A DNA stretch of 64,000 nucleotides, from positions 1-64,000 of the forward strand of contig UQRM01000003.1 in the NCBI GenBank assembly GCA_900543485.1. The letters run 5' to 3'. This stretch comes from an uncultured Eubacterium sp. Lineage in GTDB: Bacteria; Bacillota; Clostridia; Peptostreptococcales; Anaerovoracaceae. Every line of letters starts with the position of its first letter. Position 1 is the first letter of the stretch. Below the pieces are notes generated by a model. It was given only the letters and a program-made list of their open reading frames with translations. It ran no database searches and was not told the origin of the DNA. The position numbers were made by a program, and so were the translations under genes. This document shows, one piece after another, positions 62,782 to 64,000 of the stretch.

Positions 62782-62909
62782 CAGGACCTGCGGACAAGGC
62801 TTCTCTTTCAGACGAGACTACAGGCGTCCGAGGGAGCGCAGCAGCTTTCGTGACAGTCTTCGCCTTTGTGACGGGAACGGTGGTGAATCTGTTGATATAC
62901 GGTGCATAA
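62763..62909 (+). pseudogene. 3' remnant of a membrane protein gene
   Basis: A 48-codon open stretch without its own start, ending at TAA (62907-62909). It reads PGAFPLAGPADKASL at its start and finishes with a hydrophobic helix AAFVTVFAFVTGTVVNLLIY. It looks like the C-terminal end of a transporter joined by deletion to the FMN reductase fragment. Family not identified. Confidence 0.5.
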
Positions 62910-62959
62910 TGGAGTAAAATATTAAAGCATGCACACGAAACCGGAAGGAGAGCGGTAAG

Positions 62960-63451
62960 ATGAAGACAGAAGTCAGCGGGTTTGAGAAAAGCGATATTGC
63001 CGGAATGGTGGAGATATGGAACCAGGTGGTCGAAGAAGGGATAGCTTTTCCTCAGATGGAGCTGTTGACGCCGGAAACGGCAGCGGACTTTTTTGGCGTA
63101 CAGACCTGGTGCGGCGTCGCCAGGGATGAAGAATCAGGGAAGATCGTCGGGCTGTACATACTCCATCCCAACAATGTAGGAAGGTGCGGTCACATATGCA
63201 ATACCAGCTACGCGGTTTCCTCGGAACTGCGGGGCAAAGGTATCGGACGGCTGCTGGTAGAGGACAGCCTGGAGCAGGCGAAGGCCCACGGTTTCAGGAT
63301 AATGCAGTTCAACGCCGTCGTATCCACTAACGCGGGAGCCAGGAAGCTGTACGAGAGCCTGGGATTCGTCCCGCTGGGAAGGATACCGGGAGGCTTCCTG
63401 ATGAAGGATGGACATTATGAGGATATAGTGCTTTATTATCACAGCCTGTGA
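62960..63451 (+). CDS. GNAT family N-acetyltransferase
   Basis: A 163-residue acetyltransferase. The acetyl-CoA loop ELRGKGIGRLLVED is at about 93-106, preceded by the core strand NTSYAVSS; NAGARKLYESLGF (about 128-140) is the conserved end of the fold. VEIWNQVVEEGIAFPQ near residue 17 resembles the phosphinothricin/Yhhy-like amino-acid acetyltransferase group. Substrate unknown. GGAAGGAGAG precedes ATG. It is followed by a strong terminator shared with the converging symporter. Confidence 0.87.
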   Translation: MKTEVSGFEKSDIAGMVEIWNQVVEEGIAFPQMELLTPETAADFFGVQTWCGVARDEESGKIVGLYILHPNNVGRCGHICNTSYAVSSELRGKGIGRLLVEDSLEQAKAHGFRIMQFNAVVSTNAGARKLYESLGFVPLGRIPGGFLMKDGHYEDIVLYYHSL

Positions 63452-63471
63452 CGGACAGTGATCTGTGAAAG

Positions 63472-63507
63472 AACAGGGCCGCGCATTTTTGATGCGCGGC
63501 CCTGTTT
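63472..63507. terminator. Strong bidirectional terminator
   Basis: AACAGGGCCGCGCAT (63472-63486) pairs perfectly with ATGCGCGGCCCTGTT (63492-63506), 15 bp, between two converging genes. Confidence 0.88.
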
Positions 63508-63534
63508 CGATGATAATGCTTTGGCTGATCTGTT

Positions 63535-64000
63535 TTATTTCCAATAATCCGTTCCGTTGACGCCGATGTCGGCTGCCTTGAAATCCAGAGGCTGGCCGGC
63601 TTTTTTCTTGCTTGTGTAGTCCTTGAGGGCTCTGAATGCCGTGTTGCCGAGAATGATGCAGACAGGCACGTTGATGAGAGCCATGCAGCCCATCAGCACG
63701 TCTGCCGTGTCCCAGGCCAGTCCGGCGCTGAACTGGGCGCCGATGAAGACGATGATAACGGCGAGAAGTCTGTAGCAGAACATGAAGGGCTTGTTGTTGA
63801 GGGCGTTCTTGTAGATATAGCTTATGTTCATCTCCGCATAGAAGTAGTTGCCTACCACGGTGGTATAGGCGAACAGCGCCAGGGCCGCGGTGATGAAGAC
63901 ACCTCCGAAAGCGCCGAAATTGACGCCCAGGGAGTCCTGGATGTAGAGACCGCTCATGGCGTTTCCCGCAGCGTCGGTGTACTTCGCAGGATCCAGACCT
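63535..64000 (-). CDS. Alanine/glycine:cation symporter (AGCS), C-terminal part
   Basis: The last 154 residues of a sodium:amino acid symporter, whose N-terminal part lies beyond the window. FITAALALFAYTTVVGNYFY and the following NISYIYKN segment are typical of the AGCS C-terminal half, followed by three membrane segments and a cytoplasmic tail ending NGTDYWK. It would import alanine or glycine with Na+. The frame runs open to the window end (GLDPAKYTDAAGNAMSGLY). Confidence 0.85.
   Translation of the reverse strand, partial: GLDPAKYTDAAGNAMSGLYIQDSLGVNFGAFGGVFITAALALFAYTTVVGNYFYAEMNISYIYKNALNNKPFMFCYRLLAVIIVFIGAQFSAGLAWDTADVLMGCMALINVPVCIILGNTAFRALKDYTSKKKAGQPLDFKAADIGVNGTDYWK

Overview
The window looks like a low-to-mid GC anaerobic member of the Clostridia (Eubacteriales), possibly near the Anaerovoracaceae/Family XIII group; genus cannot be fixed from sequence alone. 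Pointers are the butyryl-CoA dehydrogenase/EtfBA operon, the IspH-ribosomal S1 fusion, sporulation-lineage genes (YlmC/YmxH, TepA, a SPOR-domain protein), an FMN riboswitch before a complete rib operon, Firmicutes-type Pho boxes and sigma-A promoters, and heavy use of ATA/AGG/AGA codons outside the highly expressed genes. No rRNA, tRNA, CRISPR array or complete insertion sequence was seen.

Layout. 0-3.1 kb: the 3' end of a group II intron, a cytidylate kinase-like gene, and a TetR-MFS efflux operon with a structured leader. 3.4-8 kb: a monooxygenase-like protein, crotonase, and the divergent bcd-etfB-etfA operon. 8-12.7 kb: NudC, MtnA, a membrane metallophosphoesterase, YlmC and TepA. 12.7-13.9 kb: a solitary TadZ-like ATPase. 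13.9-18 kb: FMN riboswitch and ribD-ribE-ribBA-ribH. 18-25 kb: AEC carrier, Pho-boxed Na/Pi transporter-phoB-phoR, and a Kef-type antiporter. 25-35.4 kb: CDF transporter, saccharopine dehydrogenase-like protein, a repeat-rich spacer, an MFS / C39-like / EutH operon, YlmH, a hydrolase, a DUF4080 radical SAM protein and a YczE-like protein. 35.4-39.5 kb: an unassigned structured spacer, a Tet(M)-like GTPase fused to a YacP/Rae1-type nuclease, and AlkD. 40-46.3 kb: a Tad/Flp-type pilus cluster. 46.3-52 kb: a frameshifted coiled-coil gene, SPOR protein, RarA, IspH-S1, DUF523 and shikimate kinase. 52-60.7 kb: recN-argR facing ruvCAB-queA-HDG-tgt-rlmD. 60.7-64 kb: a decayed flavin/flavodoxin cluster with a TetR gene, a GNAT, and the end of an AGCS symporter.

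How genes work together. Crt, Bcd and EtfBA are the crotonyl-CoA end of butyrate formation. The rib genes make the flavin these enzymes use, under FMN feedback. PhoB/PhoR sit directly behind a phosphate transporter carrying tandem PhoP-type boxes. RuvCAB, RecN, AlkD, RarA and a hypoxanthine-DNA glycosylase are spread over 38-58 kb, and a LexA-like box overlaps the ruvC promoter. QueA and Tgt are queuosine steps, Tgt having its own promoter and a structured leader.

The most interesting items are the Tet(M)-like::Rae1-like fusion, an internal promoter and Shine-Dalgarno sequence that could give free S1 from the ispH-rpsA gene, a family of terminator-like palindromic repeats carrying a TTGACACG core, a Tad pseudopilin with two tandem cysteine/histidine units, and three unassigned structured leaders or spacers (tetR-MFS, tgt, and 35.5-35.8 kb).
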